Below, one piece after another: positions 51,064-60,098 of a DNA stretch of 64,000 bases (positions are counted from its first letter, which is position 1; every line of letters begins with the position of its first letter). Position numbers and translations under genes: made by a program. The notes under the pieces were generated by a model. It was given only the letters and a program-made list of their open reading frames with translations, had not been told where the DNA came from and did not search any database. This stretch comes from Paenibacillus lactis (GTDB taxonomy: Bacteria > Bacillota > Bacilli > Paenibacillales > Paenibacillaceae). The stretch spans positions 158,927 to 222,926 of the forward strand of contig NZ_JAGGKI010000011.1 of assembly GCF_017873605.1 (NCBI RefSeq), in the 5' to 3' direction.

Positions 51064-52809
51064 TTAGTCTCCGATCAGCGCCAGGATCTCCTTCATGCAC
51101 TCAAGTGCTTGGGATTCAAGCGGCTTAATCCCTTCAACCAAGCCTCTTGCCTCTCTAGCGGCGAGAGGGTCGTTCGGCTGGCCACCTTGCGGAAACGGGA
51201 ACATCCGGTGCAGATCATCGAGCTTCTCATACATCCCTTCGTACAATGCCGACGCTTTATCAAAATGCCGGGCCAGCTCTTCCGACTTCTCCTCAAGCGG
51301 CCAAGCCTGCTTCAGCTCTTTAAAGAACTCCGCCCCATAATAACGCGCGTCCCTCAGCACTGCAATGTTATAGGCATGGCCGTTCGGCTCGACTACGCCG
51401 CCCTCCAGCGCTTCGAGCCACGCATCATAGGCCGCCAATCCTTTGACGCAGTTAGCCGGAATTGCACTCTCCCGGCCTTCGTAATGCTCAATCGCCGATT
51501 CCAACGCCAGCTGGAGCTGCTGCCTCAGCGTCAGATCCACTTTGCCGTCAATGGCAAGAACAAAAATCTCCTCGAGCACGCTTCTGCCCAGATGATCGAA
51601 TGGCAGCGTCTCCACTTTTCCGCATTCCTCGGCATATAACAGCCGGGTCTCATCATCATAGCCATACACGGTGCCGAATTCCGGGAAGAACAGATCCCAT
51701 GCCAGGACCGGGATCCCCTGATCCAGTGAGCGGTGGATCAAATCCAGCGCTCGCGGGAGCTCACGATGAATGCTGCGTTTGCCCATCGCATCCTTCCCCG
51801 TCAATGAAGGGTCAAGCAGATTGCTGTTTTCGCCGATATTCGGAGACATCCCGTCAATTACCTTAGCGTGAAAACCAATATTGTGCAGCCCCCTAGGAAG
51901 CACTTCACTGAAATTATAGCCGGTCGGTCCCGCAATATGGACGCTCTTCGGTACGATATTGATGCGGAAGGCATGACCGGTCAGTCCCATCACCATCGGC
52001 AGCGAGAGCTTGCGGTCCGTATATCGCAGCATTTTGTAAATCACATCCGCTGCTGTCGTCCATGTGCCTGTTTCGTGAAACTCCTTGCCGTAGTCCAAAA
52101 TCCGTTTGCTCATAATTCCCATATCCCTTCTTGTTTTCATATAGGAGTCAACGGTAACGCGGATTTTTTCCTGGATCACCTTTTTGCGAGATCTGGAAAT
52201 AATCTGGTATACATTGGCCGAAGAGAGCTGAAACAGCTTGGCGATTTCCTGCGGCGACAGCTGGTCGAAGAAATGGGACTCGAAGATCATCCGCTCTCGC
52301 GGCTTCAGGCAATGAATGATGTCGGTTAACGAATGCAGCGTTTCCTTCTGAAGCAGCTTCTCCTCGGGAGCATTGGCAGAAGCAGCCGCTTCATTCGCGG
52401 TCCGGTTCAGCCTGAACAGAATGCGGTCCAGATCGTTCCATTCGCCGTCCTCCTGGGCGCTCAAGCGACCTCCCCCTTCCAGCTCCGTGAACGTTTGCTC
52501 CTGAAGCGTGGGTCTCGACTTGAGCCTGGTGTACGCCTGGTTCCGTACGATCCGCTGCATCCAGGGGAGGAACCGCCCCGCATCGACCAGCTTGCTGAGG
52601 TGCAGGAAAGCGCGCATCAGCGCATCCTGAACGATGTCCTCTGCCAGATAGGACTCCTGGGTAATGGCTCTGGCATAGCCGTATACCTTTGCTCGGTGTC
52701 TGCGTACCAGCTCGCCGAAAGCCTCCCGTTCCCCTGCCTGGGCGCGAATGACCAACTCACTGTCTTCCATTTCATCCCAATCTGTCCGTTTGTCTGCTGT
52801 CGCTTCCAA
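51064..52809 (-). CDS. ECF-like sigma factor with a large C-terminal extension (BtrH/C39-peptidase-like)
   Basis: A 581-aa protein, about three times the normal ECF length. Residues about 18-85 form sigma region 2 (FGELVRRHRAKVYGYARAIT, then EDIVQDALMRAF) and about 155-215 region 4 (PRERMIFESHFFDQLSPQEI, then SSANVYQIISRSRKK). The remaining about 350 residues include SLPMVMGLTGHAFRINIV, DLIHRSLDQGIPVLAWDLFF and TVYGYDDETRLLYAEE, a layout that resembles the BtrH N-terminal/C39-peptidase-like fold; the resemblance is moderate. No anti-sigma gene is adjacent. The extension may sense a signal or control the sigma part. TTG start with AGAGGG nine bases upstream. Confidence 0.82.
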   Translation of the reverse strand: MEATADKRTDWDEMEDSELVIRAQAGEREAFGELVRRHRAKVYGYARAITQESYLAEDIVQDALMRAFLHLSKLVDAGRFLPWMQRIVRNQAYTRLKSRPTLQEQTFTELEGGGRLSAQEDGEWNDLDRILFRLNRTANEAAASANAPEEKLLQKETLHSLTDIIHCLKPRERMIFESHFFDQLSPQEIAKLFQLSSANVYQIISRSRKKVIQEKIRVTVDSYMKTRRDMGIMSKRILDYGKEFHETGTWTTAADVIYKMLRYTDRKLSLPMVMGLTGHAFRINIVPKSVHIAGPTGYNFSEVLPRGLHNIGFHAKVIDGMSPNIGENSNLLDPSLTGKDAMGKRSIHRELPRALDLIHRSLDQGIPVLAWDLFFPEFGTVYGYDDETRLLYAEECGKVETLPFDHLGRSVLEEIFVLAIDGKVDLTLRQQLQLALESAIEHYEGRESAIPANCVKGLAAYDAWLEALEGGVVEPNGHAYNIAVLRDARYYGAEFFKELKQAWPLEEKSEELARHFDKASALYEGMYEKLDDLHRMFPFPQGGQPNDPLAAREARGLVEGIKPLESQALECMKEILALIGD

Positions 52810-53167
52810 TGTCTATACCCTCTTTCATTTCGTTGACTGCTTATATGACTCGGGGATTGAGGCATTTCTGACAATTTCGCAAAAAAACTTTTAAAATGCA
52901 TCCTCTTTACCGCAAATTTGTTTCAGGCTCCGGTGATCTTTGCTTTTGACTATATTACCATAGGTTCTTGTCAGTCAGATCTACCGGCTCCTTAGCTCAG
53001 CATCTTCCGAAGATATTTGTCCACTTCGGTTGCCGGCATCCATCTGTCCCTCTTGCTTATAGCCATTCCGCGGATTTGCCCCAAGCCCATGGTGAGGGAC
53101 GAGTTTATATTAAATTTATTGAGCTGTGCTAGAGTAAGTGCGACAAAACAAGGAGGGGGAATAACCT
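52810..53167. other. intergenic region between divergent sigma-factor and MMPL operons
   Basis: No gene is supported. It should contain the promoters of both units. I could not identify a reliable -35/-10 pair on either strand. Nothing that looks like a riboswitch was seen. Confidence 0.5.
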
Positions 53168-55291
53168 TTGAGAAGGGGATTAAGACCCATAACCGATTGG
53201 GTCTCAACCAAAAGAGGCATGTGGATATCGATCCTGATCTGGCTGATCGTTATGATCGGGTTAAGCGCCGGTCCGAGGCTTGGTGATTACAAAGCGACCA
53301 GTTTCCAATCACTCCCGGATGAAGCGCAATCCATCATTGCCGAGAACAAATTGGAGAAGACGTTTCCGAGCGACCAGGGAACGCCAGGGATTCTGGTTTT
53401 TCATAATGCATTAGGAGATATTAATCTGGATGAAGTCAAGCGCATCACGAATGGAATCATCTCAGCCGATATTCAGGGGGTTAAATCCATTGTAAATATC
53501 GGCACTTTGCCGCCTCATGCCCTAAAAGGGTTCATTTCGGCGGATAACTCTACCATCATGGTTCCCATGAGCCTGGAACCGGGTCTTGGCAACCATGAGT
53601 ACGCGGAAATCAATGATGAAGCCTTCAGGCTTGGCAATGATATTGCTAAGGGGCTGAACACTGACTTCTATATTACTGGCCCGGCGGGGATCGCTGGCGA
53701 CACGGTCAAACTTTTCGAGCAGGCGGACTTCGTTCTGCTTCTTGCCACCGTTATCATCATTCTCGTATTATTGATCGTTATTTACCGTTCGCCGCTGCTT
53801 GCCCTCATACCGCTGCTTGCCACGGTCATCGTATATCAGGTGGTCAATCAATCCGTTGCCTTGATGGGCGCAGCCGGACTTGAAATCAACAATTCGACCA
53901 CCTCAATCATGAGCATCCTGCTGTTTGCCGCCGTGATCGATTATTCATTGTTCGTGTTCTCGCGATACCGCGAGGAATTGAATAAACACGAAAGCAAATA
54001 TGCGGCGATGCAGCACGCTATGCGCGCTACCGGTGAGCCGGTGTTTTTTGCTGGCGGCACCGTGCTTGCTGCTATGCTTATTTTGTTCTTTACGGATTTC
54101 CGTGATTATCAAAACTTCGCTCCGGTCTTCGGCGTGGCCATGCTAATCATTATGCTGGCTTCCGTCACCCTTGTCCCTGCCCTGTTCACTCTGTTTGGAC
54201 GGAGAGCATTCTGGCCTAAGGTTCCCAATTTCGGCCAGAAACAACAAATCAAACACGGTTTCTGGGGAACAGTCGCTAAAGTTGTGGTGAATCAGCCGCT
54301 ATTGACCGGCGGAATCGTGGCCTTCTTCATGGTCGTTTCCGCCTTGAACGTCTTTAACCTGAAATACGAATTCGACACCGTCAAGAAATTTCCGGAGGAT
54401 CTGCCTTCCCGCGTTGGTTATGAAATCATAGAGTCCAAATATAACAAAGGCGAGCTTGCGCCTTCCACGATTCTTCTGGAATCCGAGAATGCGCTAACCG
54501 AGGAGCAGACCGATCAGTTTCTGATGAAGCTGGAAAGTTACGAAGAGATCGAGTCCGTCCGCCTGACTGGCATTACTGAAGATTCCAAAGCGGCAAAATT
54601 CAGTGCAGCCTTGACGCTGAATCCATATTCAACCGAGGCGATCGACTTTGTGGAAGAGCTCCAAAAGGAGTCCGACGCCATCCTTCACGAGTTGTCTCCT
54701 CAGGGCGATGTTTACTATAGCGGCGTGACAGCCAAACTAGTCGATGAACGGACGACAAACAACAATGACATCGTCAAAGTAGTTGTCTTGGAAACGGTTC
54801 TGATTCTCATTCTTCTTATCTTCTTGACTCGTTCGTTAAAAATGCCGGTGTACATGATGGCCACGATCCTGATTTCTTATGTATCGGCTCTAGGTCTTGG
54901 ATTATTCCTGGTAGATGTTCTGTTCGGTTATGAGTCCATCAGCACGCGGGTTCCTGTCTATGCGTTTATATTCCTGGTGGCTCTTGGAATTGATTATAAT
55001 ATTATTCTAATCTCCCGCTTTCTTGAGGAGAGAGCAGCATTAAAAGTAAAGGACGCGCTTGAAGTGGCTATCCTCAATACGGGTGGGATCATCTCCTCGG
55101 CAGGCGTTATTTTGGCTGCAACCTTTGCAGCGCTGACCACCATGCCGATTGCCGACCTCTTTGTGTTCGGCTTTATGGTTGCCATTGGCATATTGATCGA
55201 TACATTCCTGGTGAGAGGCGTCCTGCTTCCTTCCTTAATTTTATTATTTGAAAAGGATCCGGAGCAGAAAAAGCACACAGCCCAGGCTTAA
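53168..55291 (+). CDS. MMPL-family (RND) membrane transporter
   Basis: A 707-aa protein with about 12 transmembrane helices in two halves, each with a large extracytoplasmic loop. Both halves carry the family marker, V-I-D-Y-S-L-F-V-F-S-R-Y-R-E-E and G-I-D-Y-N-I-I-L-I-S-R-F-L-E-E. MMPL proteins export lipids, drugs or siderophore-like compounds. The start is TTG with AGGAGGGGG upstream. It is the first gene of an operon with a response regulator, a histidine kinase and a small four-helix protein, so the two-component system probably controls its expression. Confidence 0.93.
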   Translation: MRRGLRPITDWVSTKRGMWISILIWLIVMIGLSAGPRLGDYKATSFQSLPDEAQSIIAENKLEKTFPSDQGTPGILVFHNALGDINLDEVKRITNGIISADIQGVKSIVNIGTLPPHALKGFISADNSTIMVPMSLEPGLGNHEYAEINDEAFRLGNDIAKGLNTDFYITGPAGIAGDTVKLFEQADFVLLLATVIIILVLLIVIYRSPLLALIPLLATVIVYQVVNQSVALMGAAGLEINNSTTSIMSILLFAAVIDYSLFVFSRYREELNKHESKYAAMQHAMRATGEPVFFAGGTVLAAMLILFFTDFRDYQNFAPVFGVAMLIIMLASVTLVPALFTLFGRRAFWPKVPNFGQKQQIKHGFWGTVAKVVVNQPLLTGGIVAFFMVVSALNVFNLKYEFDTVKKFPEDLPSRVGYEIIESKYNKGELAPSTILLESENALTEEQTDQFLMKLESYEEIESVRLTGITEDSKAAKFSAALTLNPYSTEAIDFVEELQKESDAILHELSPQGDVYYSGVTAKLVDERTTNNNDIVKVVVLETVLILILLIFLTRSLKMPVYMMATILISYVSALGLGLFLVDVLFGYESISTRVPVYAFIFLVALGIDYNIILISRFLEERAALKVKDALEVAILNTGGIISSAGVILAATFAALTTMPIADLFVFGFMVAIGILIDTFLVRGVLLPSLILLFEKDPEQKKHTAQA

Positions 55292-55313
55292 TGCAAGGTA
55301 GGAGGGGACTTTC

Positions 55314-55985
55314 ATGAAGATTTTAGTTGTGGACGATGACTACGATATTCTGCAGCTTGTGACAATCCATTTATTACGGGAAGGCTATGAGGTTTTACAG
55401 GCCAATAACGGACAGCATGCGCTTGAGCTTCTGGAGGAGACAGAGGTGAGTCTAGCCATAGTGGATGTCATGATGCCCGGAATGGACGGCTTCTCCCTGA
55501 CTAGAATATTAACGAAAGAGCTGGACATCCCCGTCATTCTGTTGACAGCAAAGGGGCAAATATCCGACAAGGAGCAGGGATTCAAATCAGGCTCCGAGGA
55601 TTATCTCGTGAAGCCCTTCGAGCCGAAGGAATTACTCTTTAGGGTTGCCGTAGTCCTTCGCCGCTATGGCCGCGCGATGGAAAGTGTCGTAAAGGTCGGC
55701 AATGTGAAAATTAACCGAAACGATTTTGAAGTGATCATCAATGATGAAACCATTCTCTTTCCTCTAAAAGAGTTTGAGCTGCTGACGTTGCTGGCTGCCA
55801 GAGCCAACAAGGTCACTCCCCGTTCCGTTCTTCTGGAGCAGGCATGGGGCGAGGATTACGATGGCAGCGAGCTAACGTTAAATACGCATATGAACCGGAT
55901 TCGCGACCGCCTCAAACGTTACAACGCTTCAATCGAAATCCAAACCGTCCGGGGTATTGGTTACAAGCTAGAGGCTTCCGAATGA
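55314..55985 (+). CDS. OmpR/PhoB-family response regulator
   Basis: A 223-aa two-domain regulator. The receiver (1-115) has the acidic pocket D-D-D (residues 7-9), the phosphoacceptor Asp51 in V-D-V-M-M-P-G, Thr78 and Lys100. The C-terminal winged helix (about 128-220) contains LKEFELLTLLA and LNTHMNRIRDRL plus the ending TVRGIGYKLE. It lies 22 bp after the MMPL gene and its stop overlaps the histidine kinase start, so the two are co-translated. AGGAGGGG precedes its ATG. Confidence 0.95.
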   Translation: MKILVVDDDYDILQLVTIHLLREGYEVLQANNGQHALELLEETEVSLAIVDVMMPGMDGFSLTRILTKELDIPVILLTAKGQISDKEQGFKSGSEDYLVKPFEPKELLFRVAVVLRRYGRAMESVVKVGNVKINRNDFEVIINDETILFPLKEFELLTLLAARANKVTPRSVLLEQAWGEDYDGSELTLNTHMNRIRDRLKRYNASIEIQTVRGIGYKLEASE

Positions 55986-57370
55986 GAACTTTATACCGGG
56001 AGTTTATATCAGCTACACTGCTCATTCTGGGGATCAGCGTCCTGATCGGATTTGTTCTGGTCAACGTCGTCTATCTGGCGTTTACCAAAGACGAAATCGC
56101 CCAGCAAAACGTGGAGGTCGCCAAGCAAATCGTCCATGTCCTAGAGGAAATGCATGTATCAAGCCATTCCCTGCAGCCCTTCCTGGAGTCAGTCGGACGA
56201 TTAGGATATCAGATGTATTTGGCCAACGGTTCCGGGGATGAGTATTTCTTCGGCGAGCCCTTTGAGCACGGCCGGCTGCCGGCACGCACGTTGGACCAGG
56301 TATTAAACGGCACTCCGTATATGGGCAAAGACAACAAATGGGATCAATTCTGGATGATGGGTCATTTCTCCAATGATATAAGAAATACCGTCGGGATCCC
56401 CCTGCAAATCGGTCAAGAGTCATATGCACTGTTTGTTAAACCGGACAGCAAAACCCTATTTTCCGATATTCATATGATGCTCGCGGGATTTATTCTGGCA
56501 GTTGCCGTGGTGAGCCTGCTGGGCGTAATCAAAATGACCAAGCGGCTCATCTATCCCATTTCCGAGCTTTCTGAGGCAACCAAAGCGATTACCAATGATG
56601 ATTTTACGTATTCGCTGGAAATCCGACGCAAGGATGAGCTGGGTCAGCTGGCCCAAAACTTCCTGCAGATGCAGCAGCAGCTGCGACACAACGACGTCGC
56701 GCGTAAGTCCTTCATCAGCAATGTATCCCACGACTTCCAGTCACCATTGATGAATATCCAGGGCTATGCAGACCTCCTCATCAACCCGGATCTGCCAGCG
56801 AAGGAGCGGATTCAGTATGCCGGCATCGTCAACGACGAGGCCAAGAGATTGTCCAATTTGACCAAGCAGCTGCTGTTGATTACGTCTCTCGACCAATCCG
56901 GTTATCCGGTTAGAAAAAGCCTGGTCCGCCTGGATTTACAGATCAAGGAGTCCGTCAAAAAGCATCTCTGGAGCCTGCAGGATCGGAACCTGACCATCTC
57001 TTACAAAATGGATGAAGCCAAGCTATTCTCCGACCGCGAGCTGCTCGGGATCGTCTGGGATAACCTGATTACAAATGCCATTAAGTATAATCGGCCGAAC
57101 GGCCACATCTATATATCATGCAGCAACAAAAAAGACAAAATCATCCTCGCATTCGAGGACACCGGGATCGGCCTATCGGAAGCTTCGGCTGAGCAAGTCT
57201 TCGATCGCTTCTACCGGGTAGACGCGACCCGCAAGAAAGATGGGACAGGGCTTGGCCTGTCCATTGTAAAGGAAATCGTTACTTTATTAAACGGAACCAT
57301 AACGCTCGACAGCGAGCTCGGAAAAGGAACAACCTTTACCGTCACGTTTCCGAAGGAAGGAAAGGATTAA
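55982..57370 (+). CDS. sensor histidine kinase
   Basis: A 462-aa membrane kinase. Two transmembrane helices (about 9-33 and 160-180) frame an extracytoplasmic sensor of about 125 residues. HAMP follows, then the H-box N-V-S-H-D-F-Q-S-P-L, where His is phosphorylated and the usual Glu is Asp-Phe, an often-seen Bacilli variant. N-box WDNLITNAIKYN, G1 F-E-D-T-G-I-G-L and G2 DGTGLGLSIV make the ATPase domain. The ATG at 55982 overlaps the response regulator stop (ATGA); the open frame extends upstream without support. The signal sensed is unknown. Confidence 0.94.
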   Translation: MRTLYREFISATLLILGISVLIGFVLVNVVYLAFTKDEIAQQNVEVAKQIVHVLEEMHVSSHSLQPFLESVGRLGYQMYLANGSGDEYFFGEPFEHGRLPARTLDQVLNGTPYMGKDNKWDQFWMMGHFSNDIRNTVGIPLQIGQESYALFVKPDSKTLFSDIHMMLAGFILAVAVVSLLGVIKMTKRLIYPISELSEATKAITNDDFTYSLEIRRKDELGQLAQNFLQMQQQLRHNDVARKSFISNVSHDFQSPLMNIQGYADLLINPDLPAKERIQYAGIVNDEAKRLSNLTKQLLLITSLDQSGYPVRKSLVRLDLQIKESVKKHLWSLQDRNLTISYKMDEAKLFSDRELLGIVWDNLITNAIKYNRPNGHIYISCSNKKDKIILAFEDTGIGLSEASAEQVFDRFYRVDATRKKDGTGLGLSIVKEIVTLLNGTITLDSELGKGTTFTVTFPKEGKD

Positions 57371-57374
57371 ATTG

Positions 57375-57770
57375 ATGGAACAAAAATGGAGTTTGCGATT
57401 AATAAGATATGCGGCGCTATTCGGCATCCTCGGAACTTACGTCGGATCCAAAATGTCAGGCGAAATCGATTATTCCCTGCGTCCGATCCATGCCCACATA
57501 TTACTGGTTGGCTGGCTGTCGGTATTTGCTTGGGGCATTTTTTACAGAGCTTTTAAGGTAAAATATAAAAAGCTGGTAGCCGTCCATGGCTGGATGGCCA
57601 TATTGGGCTCCTTCGGACTAACCTTCGGGATGTGGATGTACAATCTGAATCCGTTTGAGTTGAACGAAACTTTGGTCATGATTTTATTTATTGTTGGCGG
57701 TTCGGTGCTGCTGCTTGCTTTTCTGCTGTTTGTTTTCATTACATTTTTTACAGAAAAGGAACCAACGTAA
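57375..57770 (+). CDS. small four-helix membrane protein with conserved-looking histidines
   Basis: A 131-aa protein with four hydrophobic segments. Motif R-P-I-H-A-H-I-L-L-V-G-W in helix two and V-H-G-W-M-A-I-L-G-S in helix three place three histidines in the membrane, which resembles short proteins distantly like the haem-copper oxidase subunit I and NnrS groups. I do not assign a function. The ATG follows the kinase stop by a few bases, with AAAGGA upstream. It ends the MMPL/two-component operon and may help with sensing or transport. Confidence 0.75.
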   Translation: MEQKWSLRLIRYAALFGILGTYVGSKMSGEIDYSLRPIHAHILLVGWLSVFAWGIFYRAFKVKYKKLVAVHGWMAILGSFGLTFGMWMYNLNPFELNETLVMILFIVGGSVLLLAFLLFVFITFFTEKEPT

Positions 57771-57803
57771 GCCATAAAACCTTCTATATTGCAAAACAGA
57801 AAC

Positions 57804-57840
57804 AGCCAAGCACTCCCGCGTGGAGACTTGGCTTTGTTCG
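57804..57840 (+). terminator. intrinsic terminator of the MMPL/two-component operon
   Basis: AGCCAAG pairs with CTTGGCT with an inner CTC/GAG, followed by TTGTT. Confidence 0.75.
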
Positions 57841-57945
57841 TGAGAAGGTCATGGACAACGCGCCTCTATAATGCGACAATAGACACTGCGCGTCATACTT
57901 TAGGGATGAACGACATCAAGCGTAAACGGGGAAAGGAACGAAGGC

Positions 57946-58524
57946 ATGGCTCAATTATTTTTCAAATACGGATCAATGAACAGCGGCAAATCCATCGAGA
58001 TTTTGAAGGTCGCCCATAACTATGAGGAGCAGAATAAGCCTGTCCTCCTCTTTACTTCAGCCATAGACGACCGGGATGCGATCGGATACGTATCCTCGCG
58101 GATCGGCCTGCGCCGGGAGGCGATTCCTATATTCGAGGACACCGATATTTACAGCATCGTGAAGAATCACGAACCAAAGCCTTATTGTGTTCTGGTGGAT
58201 GAATGCCAGTTCCTGAGTAAAGGGAGCATTCTGCAGCTTGTCAAAATCGTGGATGAGCTGAACGTGCCGGTTATGGGCTTTGGGCTCAAGAACGATTTCC
58301 GGAACGAGCTGTTTGAAGGCAGCCGCTGGATGCTGATCTATGCGGATAAAATCGAGGAAATGAAGACGATCTGCTGGTTCTGCGAGCGCAAGGCAACGAT
58401 GAATCTTAGGGTAATAGACGGTAAGCCGGTCTATACCGGCGAACAGATATTGATCGGGGGAAATGACACGTATTTTCCCGTCTGCCGGAAATGCCACGCG
58501 AATCCGCCGCTGCCTCAGCCGTAA
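57946..58524 (+). CDS. tdk: thymidine kinase
   Basis: A 192-aa type II thymidine kinase. The Walker A motif G-S-M-N-S-G-K-S is at residues 9-16, the Walker B-like V-D-E-C-Q-F follows, and two CxxC-type pairs (W-F-C-E-R and C-R-K-C-H) form the zinc site of the lasso domain. It phosphorylates thymidine to dTMP in the salvage pathway. The GGAAAGGAACG site precedes the ATG. It is a single-gene unit in this window; its usual neighbour prfA is not present. Confidence 0.96.
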   Translation: MAQLFFKYGSMNSGKSIEILKVAHNYEEQNKPVLLFTSAIDDRDAIGYVSSRIGLRREAIPIFEDTDIYSIVKNHEPKPYCVLVDECQFLSKGSILQLVKIVDELNVPVMGFGLKNDFRNELFEGSRWMLIYADKIEEMKTICWFCERKATMNLRVIDGKPVYTGEQILIGGNDTYFPVCRKCHANPPLPQP

Positions 58525-58588
58525 TGGATCCATTGCATTTAGCATTTAATCACCCGTCAGCTACTGAGTTCTAACCGAAAGGAGTAGA

Positions 58589-58807
58589 ATGGTTATGCCG
58601 ATTGTCAGGCCGTTGGTGACCGATGCGGATTTCAAGGAAGTATTGGAGAAGCAGATCCCCATTCGCATCTTCAAGGATAACCACCTCGTCGAATCGGGAG
58701 GCATCGTGATCCGGTTTACCGAAGACACAATCATCACGCAGTCCGGCGTGAGCTCACTCGGTTACCACGGGAGAGACCACTGCGAGTTTTTCGAAGTGAA
58801 GGGTTAG
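58589..58807 (+). CDS. small conserved-looking protein of unknown function (72 aa)
   Basis: A 72-residue soluble protein. A clear AAAGGAG site lies just before the ATG at 58589 and is at an even better distance from the second ATG at 58595. The core I-P-I-R-I-F-K-D-N-H-L-V-E-S-G-G then V-I-R-F-T-E-D-T-I-I-T-Q-S-G-V-S looks like a small beta-barrel. I do not recognise the family. A strong terminator follows. It lies 64 bp after tdk and may be read from the tdk transcript. Confidence 0.7.
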   Translation: MVMPIVRPLVTDADFKEVLEKQIPIRIFKDNHLVESGGIVIRFTEDTIITQSGVSSLGYHGRDHCEFFEVKG

Positions 58808-58821
58808 TGCGGCTGCCGCCA

Positions 58822-58874
58822 AAAACAGGGTGTTTCAAGGACCGATGGCATGAGTCCGTGAAACACCCTGTTTT
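58822..58874. terminator. bidirectional terminator between convergent genes
   Basis: AAAACAGGGTGTTTCA (58822-58837) pairs perfectly with TGAAACACCCTGTTTT (58859-58874), a 16-bp stem. The plus strand continues with TT; the minus strand TTTT is part of the stem. Confidence 0.85.
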
Positions 58875-59741
58875 TTAGTGAATATTGTTCTTCGCCATGC
58901 TTCCGCCGAGCACGTCGGCCACATTCTGGATCGATATGAAGGCATTCTTGTCGATCTCCTGAACCACGGTCTTCAGCTTGGCGATTTCCAATCGGGTGAT
59001 CACGCAATAAATCATCTGCGTGTCCTCTTGGGAATACCCGCCCTTCGCATAAATCATGGTCGTGCTGCGGCCCAGCCGCTGCATAATGGCACTGGAGATT
59101 TCCTCATACTCGTTCGAGATTATCGTGACAGACTTGGATTCATCCAGTCCTTCTACGACGATATCCATGACCTTGGCAGCGATGTAGTACGAGAAGATCG
59201 AATACATGGCCGAGTCCGCTCCAAACACAAAGCCCGCCGTGATAAAGATGAATACATTAATGATCATGATGATCTGCCCGACAGGGAGACGAAGCTTCTT
59301 CGATAGAAGAATTGCCACGATTTCGGTTCCGTCCAGGGCTCCGCCGTAACGGATCACGAGCCCGACCCCAAGACCCAGGATCAAGCCGCCGAAGAGCACG
59401 GCCAAAATTTTCTCGTTAGTGAACGGTTCGAAATGATGCAGAAATGTAGTCGCCACCGACAGCATCACGATTCCGTACAAGGTCGAAAAAGCGAATGTCT
59501 TGCCGATCTGCTTATACCCGATAAACAGGAACGGCAGGTTAATGACGAAGAGATACAGACCGAGCTTAATTGGCGTAATTTCGGATAATACGATGGAAAT
59601 ACCCGTAATGCCCCCGTCGATAATTTCATTCGGCACCAGGAATATCTCAAGCGCCACCGCCATCAGGATGGCACCGATCGTAATGAAGATAAACCTCTTG
59701 ACGATCTCGCCCATCGTCAGCTTCTTATGATTTTTGACCAT
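58875..59741 (-). CDS. YitT-family membrane protein (DUF161/DUF2179)
   Basis: A 288-aa protein with five to six N-terminal transmembrane helices and a C-terminal soluble DUF2179 domain (about 205-285, VTIISNEYEEISSAIMQRLG and VITRLEIAKLKTVV). GGALDGTEIVAILLSKKL and VPNEIIDGGITGISIVL are typical of the YitT family. The function of the family is unsettled. ATG 59741 has AAAGGAG six bases upstream. The stop lies immediately beside the terminator stem. Confidence 0.93.
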   Translation of the reverse strand: MVKNHKKLTMGEIVKRFIFITIGAILMAVALEIFLVPNEIIDGGITGISIVLSEITPIKLGLYLFVINLPFLFIGYKQIGKTFAFSTLYGIVMLSVATTFLHHFEPFTNEKILAVLFGGLILGLGVGLVIRYGGALDGTEIVAILLSKKLRLPVGQIIMIINVFIFITAGFVFGADSAMYSIFSYYIAAKVMDIVVEGLDESKSVTIISNEYEEISSAIMQRLGRSTTMIYAKGGYSQEDTQMIYCVITRLEIAKLKTVVQEIDKNAFISIQNVADVLGGSMAKNNIH

Positions 59742-60098
59742 ATCCAACTCCTTTTGTCTCTTTTTTCACACGTAAAGCCTGTCGAAATAACATTTTATTA
59801 AAAGTTTCAAGGTCATGTCAATGCTGATGCTGCTAGAAACCCAAGCTGATCAAGCATTTACTAAGAGCTTAGGGTGGCCGAAAATATTCGTGGCCATCGA
59901 AAATCTATCACGTAAATGCTCTATTTTTATCTATCCAATAGTGTACTCGTCCGCTTCGTTTTACAGCATACCGGCAGCCCCTGTGAGAAAAATAGGTTCT
60001 CTTGAAAGGAACACAATACTAGAGTCATCACTATACATATAAAGATCGGTTTGGAAGTTTTACAAACCGGCAATTCATAGATGAAAGGAGAATCCGCC
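59742..60098. other. intergenic region without a supported gene
   Basis: A 75-residue frame at 59815-60042 has no ribosome binding site and no recognisable features and is probably spurious. An imperfect hairpin lies near 59874-59896 (TGGCC/GGCCA). The region must contain promoters for the divergent genes on either side. Confidence 0.5.

Noticed and set aside
59815..60042. 75-residue plus-strand frame upstream of the CPBP gene
   Set aside because: No ribosome binding site, no recognisable pattern; it lies in a region that should hold promoters.
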